Shown: in pieces, positions 12,325 to 24,414 of the stretch
Position numbering within the stretch: the stretch's first letter is position 1
How the letters are laid out: every line of letters begins with the position of its first letter
Source: Polytrichum commune
Lineage: Eukaryota; Streptophyta; Polytrichopsida; Polytrichales; Polytrichaceae
Assembly: GCA_950295325.1 (NCBI GenBank)
Contig: OX485803.1
Coordinates: forward strand, 68,091,554 to 68,155,553
Length of the DNA stretch: 64,000 nucleotides
Direction of reading: 5' to 3'
The notes under the pieces: generated by a model
Databases searched by the model: none
What the model was told of the DNA's origin: nothing
The model's input: the letters and a program-made list of their open reading frames with translations, nothing else
Position numbers and translations under genes: made by a program

Positions 12325-13435
12325 TATTGTAGTTTGCTCACAATCCCAACCACCCTTACGGAAAAAGACCTCCTTACTTTGCACATTTCATTCAGAAAAT
12401 GCAAACACAGCTAAACACCACCACCATCTGTACCATGTTTGCCATAATTATTAACAACAGAAAGTTGAAAACAAAAGTGACACATGTATTCAAACCACTG
12501 AGAATCAATGAGTTATGTACATGATATTAAGGAGGACATCAATTGTGGATGTTCTTGTGATTGTTGTGGCTATTTTATTTTGTCTTTTATCATGAACTTA
12601 ATACACACTAATGTATAAGATGAAGTTTGTTGATATTGTATTATAACATGTACTAATGTGGACATTGAAAATATCAGTTCTATGATACTCTTACAATGAG
12701 AAAGAATTCAAATGCATCCATATGCTATTTTGGGAATGGATTAAAAATTGTTGAGGCCATAGGCAGTGACATCATGATGAAACTCTACATTATTGCAAAG
12801 AGAAAATTGTGTGGAAAATTTCTTTGTATAGTATATGCTATGTTCAAAAGGAAGATCAGTTAGTGTAGATTTGATGTAGATTTCTACTGCTTTTAACAAA
12901 TGACATAACAAATCTCACCGTGAAGTGGTAAAAATGAGGGTCAAAATATGAGCTTTAGAGGAAAACCATCTTCTATTTAGTCCAATCAAATCTCAAGGAA
13001 GATTGAGATTTGGATCAAAAAGAGAGGATTGATGAGTGTGGGCCATGCTCTTGAGTTTGAGCCCCGGAATAGACCAACATTGGTATAGTATATGGGTTTT
13101 GGTAGGTATCTAAAAGGGCGCGTGCAATGGTTAAGGGAAACATACCTGCATAAATTGTTACCAATGTGTATTTGTTTTATGGGCCTTGAGAATATAATCA
13201 TGGGGTGCAAGGAGCTCGGTTTTAATCTGAGTCTCTTGCACTAGGTTTGAGCATCGCATGGTTATATTTTTAGGGCCCACATGAATAAATGCACAATGTC
13301 TAATAACGTTCTATGAGGTATGTCCATGGACATACTAGAATTAAACCCTACCATGGTGGGTAGGTAGGTCTAGGCTAAAAACCAATGGGAACCCTACTAG
13401 CGTAGTTTGAGATTTGTGGGCGAGACTCGAGACTA
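12325..13435. other. AT-rich intergenic stretch, no feature seen
   Basis: No reading frame with protein-like composition, no RNA gene and no bounded repeat was recognised. Confidence 0.4.
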
Positions 13436-13773
13436 CACTAAATAGGTAGATTAGTGTTGGAAACACTAATAGTCGACGAAAACGCTAAATGTAAATTGTC
13501 TCTATAGTGTTAGAACACTAAATGTCAACTCTAACACTATTTGTACCAAGTAGTAACTTTAAATATTTACATGAGCGCATTTAGTGTTAGATGATATTTT
13601 GTAAATCTTGGAATGAAGAATTGAAGGAAGAAGAATATGAGAACCTCATAAAAGGTATAATTTGTTCAAACCCTATTCAAACACTAATTGTAATATCAGT
13701 TGAAAATTAGTGTTTAAGGTAATTATTGCATCTAACACTAATCTTCATCTAACACTAATCTACCTATTTAGTG
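13436..13773. mobile_element. Small CACTA-ended TIR element
   Basis: Starts CACTAAATAGGTAGATTAG and ends with its near-perfect inverse (CTAATCTACCTATTTAGTG), 338 bp. It is flanked by TA on both sides, with wider flanks CTA and TAG. The CACTA start suggests an En/Spm derivative. A TA duplication would instead suggest Tc1/mariner (Stowaway). The sequence alone does not decide. Confidence 0.65.
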
Positions 13774-14053
13774 TAGTAAGGTATGTTGCCTTGTTTTTAA
13801 TCATCTACATGTTGAACAATTTTATCTATTTATGTACATTGGCGTTTGACATGAATTTTTTTCCCATGTAGAGGGAGTGAACAAAAATCTACCCCCCCAC
13901 TTTTTTTAAATGATCCTGATTTTTTAAAGTATTATGCTAGAGTGTACCATTATGACAACAGTCTAGTGCACGGCTAGGGGGTGGTTAAAGGGTTATGGTA
14001 TTTCTACCTTAAAGATGTTAACGTTCTACAGTGTTCAAACAACCGGTTCGAAC

Positions 14054-14282
14054 CTATGTCCGGGGAGAACCAACGGTTAGTTATAGATGAACTAGTTGAG
14101 TTTGAGAAACAATTGGTTGAAGTTGAAGACTTCGGGAGAGTTACCGATCATTTTAGAGGAATCTATGGAATATGCCTCACATGAATGAAAGCAAACCAGA
14201 AGATACATGTCAACATATAAACGGCTGGATTTAGAATCACTAGGATCTTGACCGACTATGCTCAAAAACTTCCCGAGCATTG
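14054..14282. mobile_element. hAT-like MITE, family CAATGATCGGGGAGA, copy 1
   Basis: 229 bp with inverted ends CTATGTCCGGGGAG and CTTCCCGAGCATTG. It is flanked by the exact 8-bp duplication GTTCGAAC at 14046-14053 and 14283-14290. The interior matches copies at 29277-29502, 49446-49670 and the LINE-split copy at 41628-49218. An 8-bp duplication is typical of hAT transposition. Confidence 0.85.
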
Positions 14283-14702
14283 GTTCGAACTGTGTTGGTA
14301 AAAACTGAGATGTACAATAAATAGTTTTAGTGTTGTGTGATTCCAAACAATAAGCGACAATAAATTTTATATTTAGTGTAGTTGTTGTGTTTTGTGCTTT
14401 GGTACAAACGCGTTCAACTGAAAGAGGAAAGTAAAGTAATTCATGCATTTTCTTGCCATGAGTCGCAATGGCCGAGTTACAATGGATGGTTGCAAGGACA
14501 AGGTTCCTCTTAGTGATATATCACCTATTGCGTCAGAAATTTGTGTTTTAATCTTCAAACAATTTGGCTAAGGATGCATGGTGTCTACGTAAATTCATCT
14601 ATTATGAAAGCGCAAAAAATGCATGAACCTATTCTATAGCCTAAGCATGTTTATTTTAAACATTTCAGTCCCGAACAAGGCATCAGAATCCCCACATTGG
14701 TC

Positions 14703-15198
14703 CACGGGTAGATCACTCTAAGGCATTTTTGTGCACCACGTGCGGCTGGGGGTTTATTGTTTTGGGGCTATTTACCTTCAAGGGCTAAATTAAAGCCTCC
14801 CTATAATTACTTAAATTTCAAAAATGGCCCATTTGTTTGCACCCTTCCATTACTTATATTGCCCAAGTCACTACAATTTTTTGTACTCTATATTCCTTTT
14901 AAGTAATTTTGGACAGACGGAAATCCCAATTATCATTCATCCCCGTGAGTCCTAAACCCATTTACATACCATACTAAACATACCTTCTAGGATCCTTATC
15001 TTCAGCCCCTATATTAATTTTACAAAAAATAATGGCCCACGTTTTCTGTCCATCTAACTTACATATAATGGGATTATCTACATTTAATGGCCCCTTCATT
15101 ATTTGGAATTCCTTTATAATTTTTATTTCAAATGATTTTAATCCTCTCTATATTATGCCGCACGTCGTTTTTACAATGCACTAAGTGATCTACCCGTG
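14703..15198. mobile_element. hAT-like MITE, family CACGGGTAGATCAC, copy 1
   Basis: 496 bp with ends CACGGGTAGATCACT and AGTGATCTACCCGTG. The exact 8-bp duplication CATTGGTC lies at 14695-14702 and 15199-15206. A sibling at 54125-54651, also with an exact 8-bp duplication, interrupts a Copia integrase. Confidence 0.88.
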
Positions 15199-15725
15199 CA
15201 TTGGTCTAATGGGGTCCACTTGAGGCAAATCAACCCTCAAGAACTTGTAAGGGGATTGTGTTTGCTACAACCCCCTTCATCCACGATGGAATGAGTTTAC
15301 ATGAACACCACAAACCAAAAACATAAAACCTTTGTCAAATACTAATATATATAAAAACAGAAATGAATGAAATCGATTTTAAAGTCCCGGAAGTCTAAAA
15401 GGTTAACGAGACTGAAAGTACATCATGATGGTTTCAAACCACTTACTTCTTGAGAGTGCCAAAGTGTGATAGCCTCTATTAGATAGAGGCTAATGTTAAC
15501 TTGTTGTACTCATTGAAAGAAAAAACTCGAGACTTGGGATTAGGTTCTCAAATAGTGATGGATACTTATCTCTAATGGAGTTGTATAAGGGACATTCAAC
15601 ACAAAATATGCCTCATTTTCAACTGCACTATAAGAGCAAAAATGACATAGTCTAATATCTCTATTGACAAGGATACTCGTCCATCTTTGAGTTTCAATGG
15701 CAAGCAGTGGAAAAACAAAGTCAAG

Positions 15726-15807
15726 CGTGCTCGGCAGGATTCGAACCTGCGCGGGCAGAGCCCACATGATTTCTAGTCATGCCCGATAACCACTCCGGCA
15801 CGAGCAC
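15726..15807 (-). tRNA. tRNA-Ser (anticodon AGA)
   Basis: 82 nt on the minus strand, with acceptor arms GTGCTCG/CGAGCAC and discriminator G. The anticodon stem is CATGA/TCATG around loop CTAGAAA (anticodon AGA). The variable arm TGGGCTCTGCCCG is long, as in serine tRNAs, and the T-loop has GGTTCGAATCC. No intron. A T-rich terminator (TTTGTTTTT) follows within about 20 nt. No CCA is encoded, as expected for a nuclear gene. It lies inside a LINE remnant. Confidence 0.95.
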
Positions 15808-16611
15808 CTGATGAAGCACATTCTTCTGCATATTCTTATTGTAATTCTCACTTTCAACAGGGTTTCCGACTTTCAAATTCAAGAATTCGACACATCCTTA
15901 GTCGGCCTCCGACATTGATCGATAATTTGGAATGAATTGAATTGAGAGTTCATAAAAATCGCCATTCTATATTTTGTCGGAGGAGACAACTCGAGGTGCG
16001 GTAGGTTGCAATGATCTTGCATTATGGTGGAGTCAAGGGTTGCTGTAAATACAATTCATATTCATATTTAAGAAATTTTTTGAGGTGGAGGTAATCTAGT
16101 TTCTTCCTACAGAGATGGAAAGAGTTTCATTCTTTAACAAGAAAGGCCTTCTTGACATCAACATATGTTGTTTTTGATGTGGTTGGGTTGTCATGGGTTT
16201 CCCAACGAGAAAAACCCCACCATGATGTCTTCCACATGGTTGTCAGTTTGTACCAAGTGTTACATCCTTATTCGGCCAGCTCTTAGGAAAGTGGCGATGC
16301 TTTATTGATTAGCTAAGAGGGGGATAGGTAGGTGAGTCGTTGTTGAAGCCCATAACGAGCTTGAGAGTGTATAAGTTCTCCGAATTCAGCCAGTAAGATA
16401 TGATAGGTAGTCGAAGAACACATTTTGAAGTGAGACATTATATGCATCTTCATGCCCTTCTCAAGGACTTTTTAATGAGAGTTTTTCAAGTTGCCTCCCC
16501 AAATTTTGGTGCCATACGTGAAAGTAGGAAGCACTAAAGCCTTTGATAGATTTGAGTTCCAAACATGTGGTGCTGACTACTGCTTCTTTCCTTAAAGTTC
16601 CCATTAACTCT

Positions 16612-17040
16612 TCATACTTGTGATTCCTTGCCTTTTACTAGATGGCTCATAGTACCATGAGGATAAAAATCAATCCCAAGGTATTTGTATTCATGGGTTA
16701 TCTCAATTGGGTCCTTGCCTAAGGAAAATGCCTCTTGGTTCAATCTCCTTTTGTTGCGGCCAAAAATCATGATTTTAGTCTTAGATAAATTGACTTCAAG
16801 GCTAAAAATAGTGCAAAACTCATATAGCTTGTTCAAAAGTCTTTGTAGGCTTGCATTTGATCTAGAAAGTAGAACAACATTGCGAGCATAAAGAAGAATG
16901 ACAACCATTGTATCAAATAAGCACATAGAATCCTTGTCGATCTTGTCCAAACATGTTTCAAGTCCATCAATGTACAAACTGAATAGTGTGGGGGAGAGGG
17001 GACATCCTTGTTTAACACTAATGTTAGACATTACTTCATC
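16612..17040 (-). pseudogene. LINE reverse-transcriptase fragment
   Basis: An open stretch of about 139 codons contains the RT motif VKQGCPLSPTLFSLYIDGLE, then FDTMVVILLYARNVVLLS. In the latter segment the catalytic FADD/YADD motif has been replaced by LYAR. A C-terminal thumb-like segment (LEVNLSKTKIMIFGR, HEYKYLGIDF) follows. Loss of the catalytic aspartates and breaks on both sides make it inactive. Confidence 0.8.
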
Positions 17041-17078
17041 ATGTTTGTCATCATTTATTCAAACTTTTGTGTAGACTG

Positions 17079-17743
17079 CGATGTGCATGGCTTTTACAAC
17101 TTGTTGTAAATGAGGTGATACCCCTATTCTTTGGAGGCATTTCCAAAGCTTGTCACATTGGGATTGTCTCAAAAACTTCTTAGAAATCGACAAAGCAAGA
17201 ATAGAGGCATCAACTTGCAAATATCTCTTGTTCGATTAAAGTGCGTAGTGTAAGGATGTGGTTCAAGGTAGATCTACCTTCTCTAAAACATGCTTGTCCA
17301 CTCGCCCTAACCCCTTTTGAATTTGCCCATCCACTAATTATTTTTTTCTAAAACAAAGTCATAAAGCTTGCAGAAGATTGTTCCTAGCATTATGGTCTTG
17401 TAGTTCCCCATGGAGCGTCTTTCATTAGATGTACATGGCTTTTACAACTTCTTGTAAATGAGGTGGTACCCTTATTCTTTGGAGGCATTCCCAAAGCTTG
17501 TCACATTGGGATTATGTTAAAAGCTTCTTAGAAATCGATAAAGCAAGAATAAAGGCATCAACTTGCAAATATCTTTTGTTTAATTATTAATTAAAGTGCG
17601 TAGTGTAAGGGTGTGGTTTAAAGTAGATCTACCTTCTCTAAAACCTGCTTGTCCACTCGCCCTAACCCCTTTCGAATTTGCCCATCGACTAATTATTTTG
17701 TCTAAAACAAAGTCATAAAGCTTGCGGAAGATTGTTCCTAGCA
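17079..17743 (-). repeat. Tandem duplication of about 350 bp within the LINE
   Basis: The stretch 17079-17430 is repeated from 17433 onward with a few percent difference. Shared landmarks are TGGCTTTTACAACTTSTTG, TTTGGAGGCATTYCCAAAGC and CTTGTCCACTCGCCCTAACC. The second unit is cut by the TIR element at 17744 and resumes at 18081. The duplication therefore predates that insertion. Confidence 0.75.
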
Positions 17744-18080
17744 CTTGGGGGGGGGGCAGTGTGTTAAAAAGTTAAGGATATAGGTGCGAACAACCACTAT
17801 TTTATAGGGGGGTATTACTTTCAATACTCTTCTTTTTTTCACATGCTATCATTATGTAAATTTCTACTTTGGGTTAATAGAAAAATGCCTTGCATTACTT
17901 ATAATTTCAAATTACCTATTATTCCATACCCTATAGTACTTTAAAGATGTCCAGTGCCATTTTTGATACCCTATATTACTCTTAAGCCCAATTATAAAAT
18001 TTTGCTCCCATGTTTTAAAAATATCCTATCATTTGTTCGCACGTATATTGCTACTCCAACCAATGACTACCCCCCCCGAG
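17744..18080. mobile_element. hAT-like MITE with G-rich termini
   Basis: 337 bp starting CTTGGGGGGGGGCAGTG and ending TACCCCCCCCGAG. It is flanked by the exact 8-bp duplication TCCTAGCA at 17736-17743 and 18081-18088. It interrupts the LINE remnant. Subterminal matches (GTGCGAACAA and its inverse TTGTTCGCAC) extend the terminal symmetry. Confidence 0.85.
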
Positions 18081-18290
18081 TCCTAGCATTATGATCTTAT
18101 AGTTCCCCAGGGAGAGTCTTTCATTAGATTTGAATATCATTTGAATGATGTTGATAGTCCATAAGGCCAAGAAGCCCTCTTTAGCCACCAAATTAAATAA
18201 CTTTGTTATTGGTTCAAATAGATGTTTAGATGCTTTCAACTCAAGCATATTAAGAAGTTTGACCTTTGACATTTAAATATTCCCAAATTG

Positions 18291-19530
18291 GTTGGGATCA
18301 ACACAAATTTAAAAAATGATACCCAATTACTAAAAATGATGCCTAAATACTAAATATTTCAGTACTTTGAGTATCTAGGCAAGCAAGTACTTGCTTAGTC
18401 TCAAATAGTGGTCTATGCTTGGTTAACTTAACCCTTATCTTCTTGAGATGCTTGTTTTAGGCTTATGAATGACTTTTGGAGGCAAATTCATCCAAAAGGA
18501 AGGTGTTAGGAAGGTCATGTAGATATCATTGTGTTCCTCTTGAAAATTTCTTGCCAATGGTGATGATCCATGGGGGGTGCACTTACACTTGATTTATGTA
18601 TACACGTGTGTAAATAAACAAAATCTAAACTTAATACTATTTATGCTACTTTACATCTAATTTAAACTAAATACCACAACTTAAACCACACCATACATTA
18701 TATATAATTGTCAAATTCACATTTTAAATATGCTATTGTATATCTAAGAAAAATGTAAAAATTGTGTGTCTTCAATAAAATTCAGCCTACATTTTCTTTC
18801 ACGTGGTTTTCTACATTTTCGCCAATGCCTGTCCCTAGCAATGATCCCATTCCAATACAAAAGGATGGTTGTTCACAAGAAATTTTTAAAGTCAAGAATG
18901 AACTAACATTTTCCTTCTTTGATACATTTTTATATAAAGTAACTTCATATTATATTGATTGGAAATTATCAATTTTCTATTAGAGCTTTTTCTTACCTCA
19001 AAGTGTATATTTATTCTTAACATAAGCTTATAAGTTTAGACTATAATTTTATTGCACATATGTATCGCAATTTCTTGACGACTAATGATTCTAAATTGAC
19101 AATAAACAAGTCATAAAAATTACTAAATATTGCTACTGTATTCATGTGATCTGAAAATCATTAGCAAAAATTTTCCTTTTAGGTACAATACAAATTAAGC
19201 TCCAGAAAGCTTTCTTTCTAGATGATCAAATGAGACCACGATACGCTCTAGGAAGTTAAGGGGTCGAGTAGGTCTTGACTAAATGTCACTTTAATTTACA
19301 ACAAAGTTCACACTGTTTGTAACGTAGTCAATATTATCGAAGGTGTAGCATGAACTCTATCCTTTTAAAGTACTATCTACAGTAATGCTTATTGTACTTT
19401 GGCACTTCTTTTGGAAAAGTTCTCTTGTTTTGGGTTCACAACTTCACATGCCTTACAGGTGAAGCAACACTCTCTTTAAATAGGGAATTTGCCTAGTATA
19501 GACTATGAATCCGATTCCAATTGTTGTCAA
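18291..19530. other. AT-rich stretch, no feature seen
   Basis: About 1.2 kb without recognisable protein, RNA or bounded repeat. Short open frames here have low-complexity AT-driven composition. Confidence 0.4.
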
Positions 19531-19535
19531 ATATC

Positions 19536-20115
19536 TCTTGTTCAATTAAAGTACGTAGTGTAAGGGTGTGGTTCAAAGTAGATCTACCTTCCCTAAAACC
19601 TACTTAAGTTAGTTAAATTGGAGCTTCATGACATAAATTTGTGAGGGTTTCCATCTGAGGTACAAATCGACAACCACATGGAAGACATCGTGGGGCCTAT
19701 CTCATTAGGAAACTCATGACAACCCAACAACATCAAAAATTGTATTAGATGATATCATGGAGGTTTTTCTTGCTAAAGAGTGGAAATCTTTCAATCTTTC
19801 AATCTCTCAGGGAAGAAACTAGATTGCGTCCACCTCAAGGATTTTCTCAAATACGAATATGAATTCTATTCAAAGCAACTATTGACAACACCAGAACGCA
19901 AGATTATCACTGTTTACCCCATTGCGAACCATAGACTTGCATTTGAAATTGAGCATTGGTCGACTGTCCCTATCTCTAGAGATAATAAATTATGACATTT
20001 TTGCTCTTATGATGTAGTTTAAAATGAGGCACACTTTATGTTGGAGTATCCCTTATATAACCCCATTAGAGATAAATTTTCATCGATTTTTAAGAATGTA
20101 GCCTCAAGTCTTTCT
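19536..20115 (+). mobile_element. Second remnant of the same LINE family
   Basis: A short piece at 19536-19610 matches 17219-17290 in the same direction, so it is a minus-strand LINE piece. From about 19655 to 20115 the sequence matches the 3' part of the LINE read on the plus strand. This includes an open frame 19780-19995 ending in the cysteine-rich region and the phrase TGTTGGAGTATCCCTTATAT. It shows that the segment of about 290 bp with the tRNA in the other copy is an insertion. Confidence 0.65.
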
Positions 20116-20820
20116 TCCAATCGAACCATCAAGTCAACATTAGTCTCTCTCTCATGGAGGCTACTGCACTCTACCATTGTAGGGAATTAGCCAGTTTGAA
20201 ACCATCCTAGTGTACTTCTAGTCCCATTAGCCTTTCGGCTTCCTGGACAGTAAAGCAAATTCCATTCAATTTCAATTTCAATTTCAACTTCATGTTTAAA
20301 ATAATAATAGTCCCTTCCTCAATTTTGTGAATACGAATCTTTGACACATATTTTTGGCATGTCAAGTTGTTGGAATTTAAAATTCGTCTACACACATGTA
20401 TTACTTAAGCTGTTTGTAACAACAATACTTTCAATGTGTACTAGACAACATTTGAGCATTCTAGGGAGTCTTTCATTATATTATGTCAACTCAAATTTTA
20501 ATATGCATTCATTGTAATTTTATATATTGTATTTTTTGGAAAAGAAATGGAATAGGACTTAAGGTTGTTTAGCATTTAGGGTAATGACAACTTAGATAAC
20601 CATAACGTGGACGGTTACTATACTGTCACAAACCGGGCTATGACATGTCAAGATCATACGTCAAGAACTTACATGATTGACCGCATACTAAATTAATACT
20701 AAATTAAAAATATGTGTCCCCTTCACCACAATACACGCTTCACATGAAGACAAGGCGATCCAAGTAATGTCACCATTTTACAAAGACAAAACATGATCAA
20801 TCTTGTTGGGGTGCACACAT
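20116..20820. other. Intergenic stretch, no feature seen
   Basis: AT-rich. A short (AATTTC)n-like run lies near 20266-20285. No gene was recognised. Confidence 0.4.
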
Positions 20821-21524
20821 AAGGTAGAGGGTGCTAAAACCAACACCCCATCCAAAACCAACACTTATAAATGCCTCCCAATTGCCAACACTCTACAACC
20901 TTCAACCGTACCCGGCGGTGTAGGAGTGTCTGGGCCCACGGAGTGACGGTTTTAGGTGTCATTAGTGGTGCCACCTCATAGCGGCCTTCATGACCTTCAT
21001 TTAGGGTATGTAACGGGCTCCACTCTATCTCGGGTTGGTTCAAGGTGGGATTAGGGTGGCTTGTCAATGCCTATTCTAGTCATTCTATTCACAACGCCAA
21101 AGAGGTAGGCCCACAAAGCACAAAAGGGTCATTTCCCGGGATGCAAGGTGATGGTTTTGCAAGCGAACTGGGAGGGATCATGGAGGTAGCCGTGTGGCTT
21201 TGCATACCATTACTACTTGGGCTTTGATGTAGTTTGGGTCTAGTACCCAACTATGTTGTGTTGGTTTTAGGCAATGAAGGTGGGGGTCCTCATCATATGC
21301 GAGGTTGCCATACACGGGGCTTATGGATTGGTATAAGGAAGCTAGTAGTTTTGACTTTGAATATTCATCAAATATTCAATTGAGACTAAATTTTTTCTTT
21401 TCTTTCTTGATACCTATGTTTAGCCCAAAGGCTAATACAGTATGAATATATATTTTATATATCAACCACATAGCCATATGTATGTGCAATAGCTTAAAGT
21501 GTTGGTTTAAGCACCCTCTACCTT
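20821..21524. mobile_element. TIR element of about 700 bp with ends AAGGTAGAGGGTGCT
   Basis: Left end AAGGTAGAGGGTGCTAAAAC and right end GTTTAAGCACCCTCTACCTT are inverted copies. The first half is more GC-rich than its surroundings, and the family is not repeated elsewhere in the window. TAA/TTA at the borders would fit a PIF/Harbinger element. No transposase was seen. Confidence 0.65.
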
Positions 21525-24400
21525 ACACACAACAACCTTTGAAAATATGACATGGAAGACACATCATTCACCTAGGACACATTTGTCAAAATAAGTACTT
21601 ACTACACAATCCAACATGCTGATGCAATAAATAAAGGCAACTCTTGGACCAACTCTTAGATAATGTAAGAGACGTAATGTTTTAGCACGTTCTAGTTGTT
21701 ACAAATTTTAGTTTTTGACAATGGATTTTTGTTGTGAAACATATGTGCTTGCATCCAACAACCCAACATAAAATGCTTAAAGTGCATGTTTAAGATTCAG
21801 TAGCTATAAATAAAATGGCTATTGAGAATTTTAAAGTACAAGTAGATGTACAAATCACGATCCTAAAGTTTTTAAAAAAAATTGATAACATTTGTGCTTA
21901 CCTTATGACTTGAATGATTATTTTGGTCAAGCAACATGCATCATTTCCCTAGGTTCAATGATGCATGTTGCATGGTCAAATTCTCATGAGCTATGTCATA
22001 TGGATGAAAAAAATCATTAAAATAATTCTCAAATTTGAAAGAAAAAGTGAATTGGGGGATGAGGTTTTTGATTTGTAAGCAAACCTTGGGATGAGATATG
22101 TAATCTAGAAGATGTTGGTTTCCAACTCCACAACTCATGGTAATAGACCCCTTGATAAGATGTAGAGCATGAATTCCATGGTAATAGGGTTTATTTCTCA
22201 AGTGTCAAATGTCCTCTTGCATTTCATTTATAGCCAACTTATTTAAGTTTTATGAAATATATTCTAAAAATTAGCACTTACTCATGTTATTCCTCACTAC
22301 TCACTGCATAGCACTCAAATGCTACATTCCCTCAGTTACATGTTATGTATGGGAAAAATGTTCAATGACTTTCTCACTAGAAAGTGAAAGTGGTTTTTAA
22401 ATATAGAATAAATTATCATATAAGCCATGATTTATATATTGTATATGCACTTGGAGGAATTTATCACATTAAATTGAAAAGCATAGTATAAATACCAAAG
22501 TCCATTTTCTAGCTTGACATTAGTACGTATAAATTTGTTTTCCTCAACAAACTTCTTGTGTATAGGGGGGTTTAATTTCATGATGACCCACACATGTTAG
22601 TTAGGTCTCCAATGAAGAGTCCATCCCCTAGGATCCATCCACACTGAGGATTATACGGTTCGTCCATATATAGTAAGTAGTTTATGACATCTATTCATGT
22701 CAACTATCCAATGCTCATCCATTGATAGTTTGTACTAGTTCATACAGAAACCTCTCTTACAACTTAGTTCATCACCTCGTCCCAATATCTAGAACAAATT
22801 CAATTGACAACCTAAAGTCAGAGATGACTTATGCTCTTTGTGATTAACTCCAAAGTGCTCAACCATTAAAGTTTCAACCACCATTTTTGGCCATGTCCTA
22901 TACACTACATTTCAAATTTTGGGTTCGACATCAAGGTTGAATTGAACATGTTAGTCACATTTGTAACAGTTGTGGTTGAATTGTATTTGAAGGAGGTGTA
23001 GGGATAGAAAGAGGAGAGATAAAGTGAAGAGAAGATAAGCTGCTCATCTACGTGATATGGCTTATACCCTTTGTAACTAGGATTTAAGTATATTTGGATC
23101 TATGCATGACTTTTGGACAATCCCAACCCCCAATATGACGTACACTAGATTGCAAAACCACACAAATATGGTGGTTCGCAAACATGGAATACAGACAATT
23201 TGAAGTTGTGGTTGTGTTGTGGTTGTGTTGCTTTTGCTATTGTCGTTTGTTGTTGTTGTCCCTACAAGTGCACATCCCTTATTATTATTGGAGAAGTGGT
23301 TTGTCCAACTATATCTAAATATCAGATTTGTGATGAACCCCAAAGTGTAGTCCCCTGTGGTGTATGTTAAAATTCAAATAAACAATACATAAACGGTTTC
23401 AATATCCAAATTTAAAATAATACATATTTGACAATACAAACTATAAAATCTAAATAACTAATAATAAATAAATAAAACTAAACATATTATTTAGTTTTGT
23501 TTCTGCTACCTAATCATATATCATCGTCAATGGTGGGGAGGTTGGATGGAGCCGCCATGATGAAGCGTTTTATTTAACAAGGTGCTTATGTACATTAGGC
23601 TCTATCCTTTGGATGAATTGATGTTTGGTTGAAAGTTGTAATGTTGTAGTATGTTAATTTAGGTTATAGAGTGATCCATCTAGCTTCTTACATGAAGTTC
23701 TCTAGAGTTAACTTCGTTTCATCCACATTAATTAATTATCTAGTATCGACATTCATCCACATATCTTCGTTCATCCAGGGACAAAGTCATGAACGAGGAA
23801 AATATAAATTCATCCGGTGATATTTTTCTCATCTGCCAACCACATTCATCCTCAAGCAGCTTCGTCCAGGCCAAAAGTGATCACATATTCTTACCCTTTA
23901 TGGGACAGAGCCAATAAACGCCGTTTGTGAAAGTGGTTCATCCTATGCAAGTTCTAGATATTGGGGCAGAGGTGATGAACTTCAGTCTTCATATCTCTCG
24001 AGCGTCGGTAAGCTATTCGCGATGTGGGCAAGTGGATGGTAAGCTGCGCATGAATGGAAGAAGTGAATGAAAGATGCCGTAAATCAAAGCTTAGTTTCTG
24101 CGACTTTTAAAACAACTGCTGTTGTGCCCAATCGGCTTGGATGCCATGCATGACGCCGCTCTCAAGTTTTGCTTTTGAAAATACGAAAAAGAAAATCGGA
24201 AATTAGTGGGATAAAGACGATATTACTGAGGTCTTAGTAGCGTCACCGATTATTGAGAAACCAAGGAGTCCATCGTCATATTTAGCATCATCAATGTGAG
24301 CGTCGGTAGGCGCTGTTTCTAAAATTTTATGTACATTTTAAATAGAGCAGGGTTGAGAGCTTGGCATCATCGTAGCGAGTCTGTCAAGGTGTTCAATTAT
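21525..24400. other. AT-rich stretch of about 2.9 kb, no gene recognised
   Basis: Scanned on both strands. Only short low-complexity frames were found, including a Thr/Gln/Asn-rich run from GTTGTGGTTGTGTTG repeats at 23200-23265. No tRNA or bounded repeat was found. Confidence 0.4.
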
Positions 24401-24414
24401 GTGATATCGATCTA

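Larger units (their letters stand above)
15540..18290 (-). mobile_element. Decayed LINE (non-LTR retrotransposon) with internal insertions
   Basis: Minus-strand remnants run in order from 18272 down to 15540. They are an RT-upstream segment (KEGFLALWTINIIQMIFKS), a duplicated stretch, an RT core (KQGCPLSPTLFSLYIDG), a link region, and a C-terminal cysteine-rich segment (LCHFCSYSAVENEAYF). Many stops and frameshifts make it non-functional. Three events lie inside it: a 337-bp TIR element at 17744-18080, a tandem duplication at 17079-17743, and an insert of about 290 bp (15706-15999) carrying a tRNA-Ser gene. Part of a sister copy lies at 19655-20115 on the plus strand and shows the undisrupted order of the C-terminal part. 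Confidence 0.75.

Noticed and set aside
15706..15999. A tRNA-derived SINE
   Set aside because: The tRNA is at the 3' end of the insert and structurally perfect, and no poly(A) or SINE body follows it.
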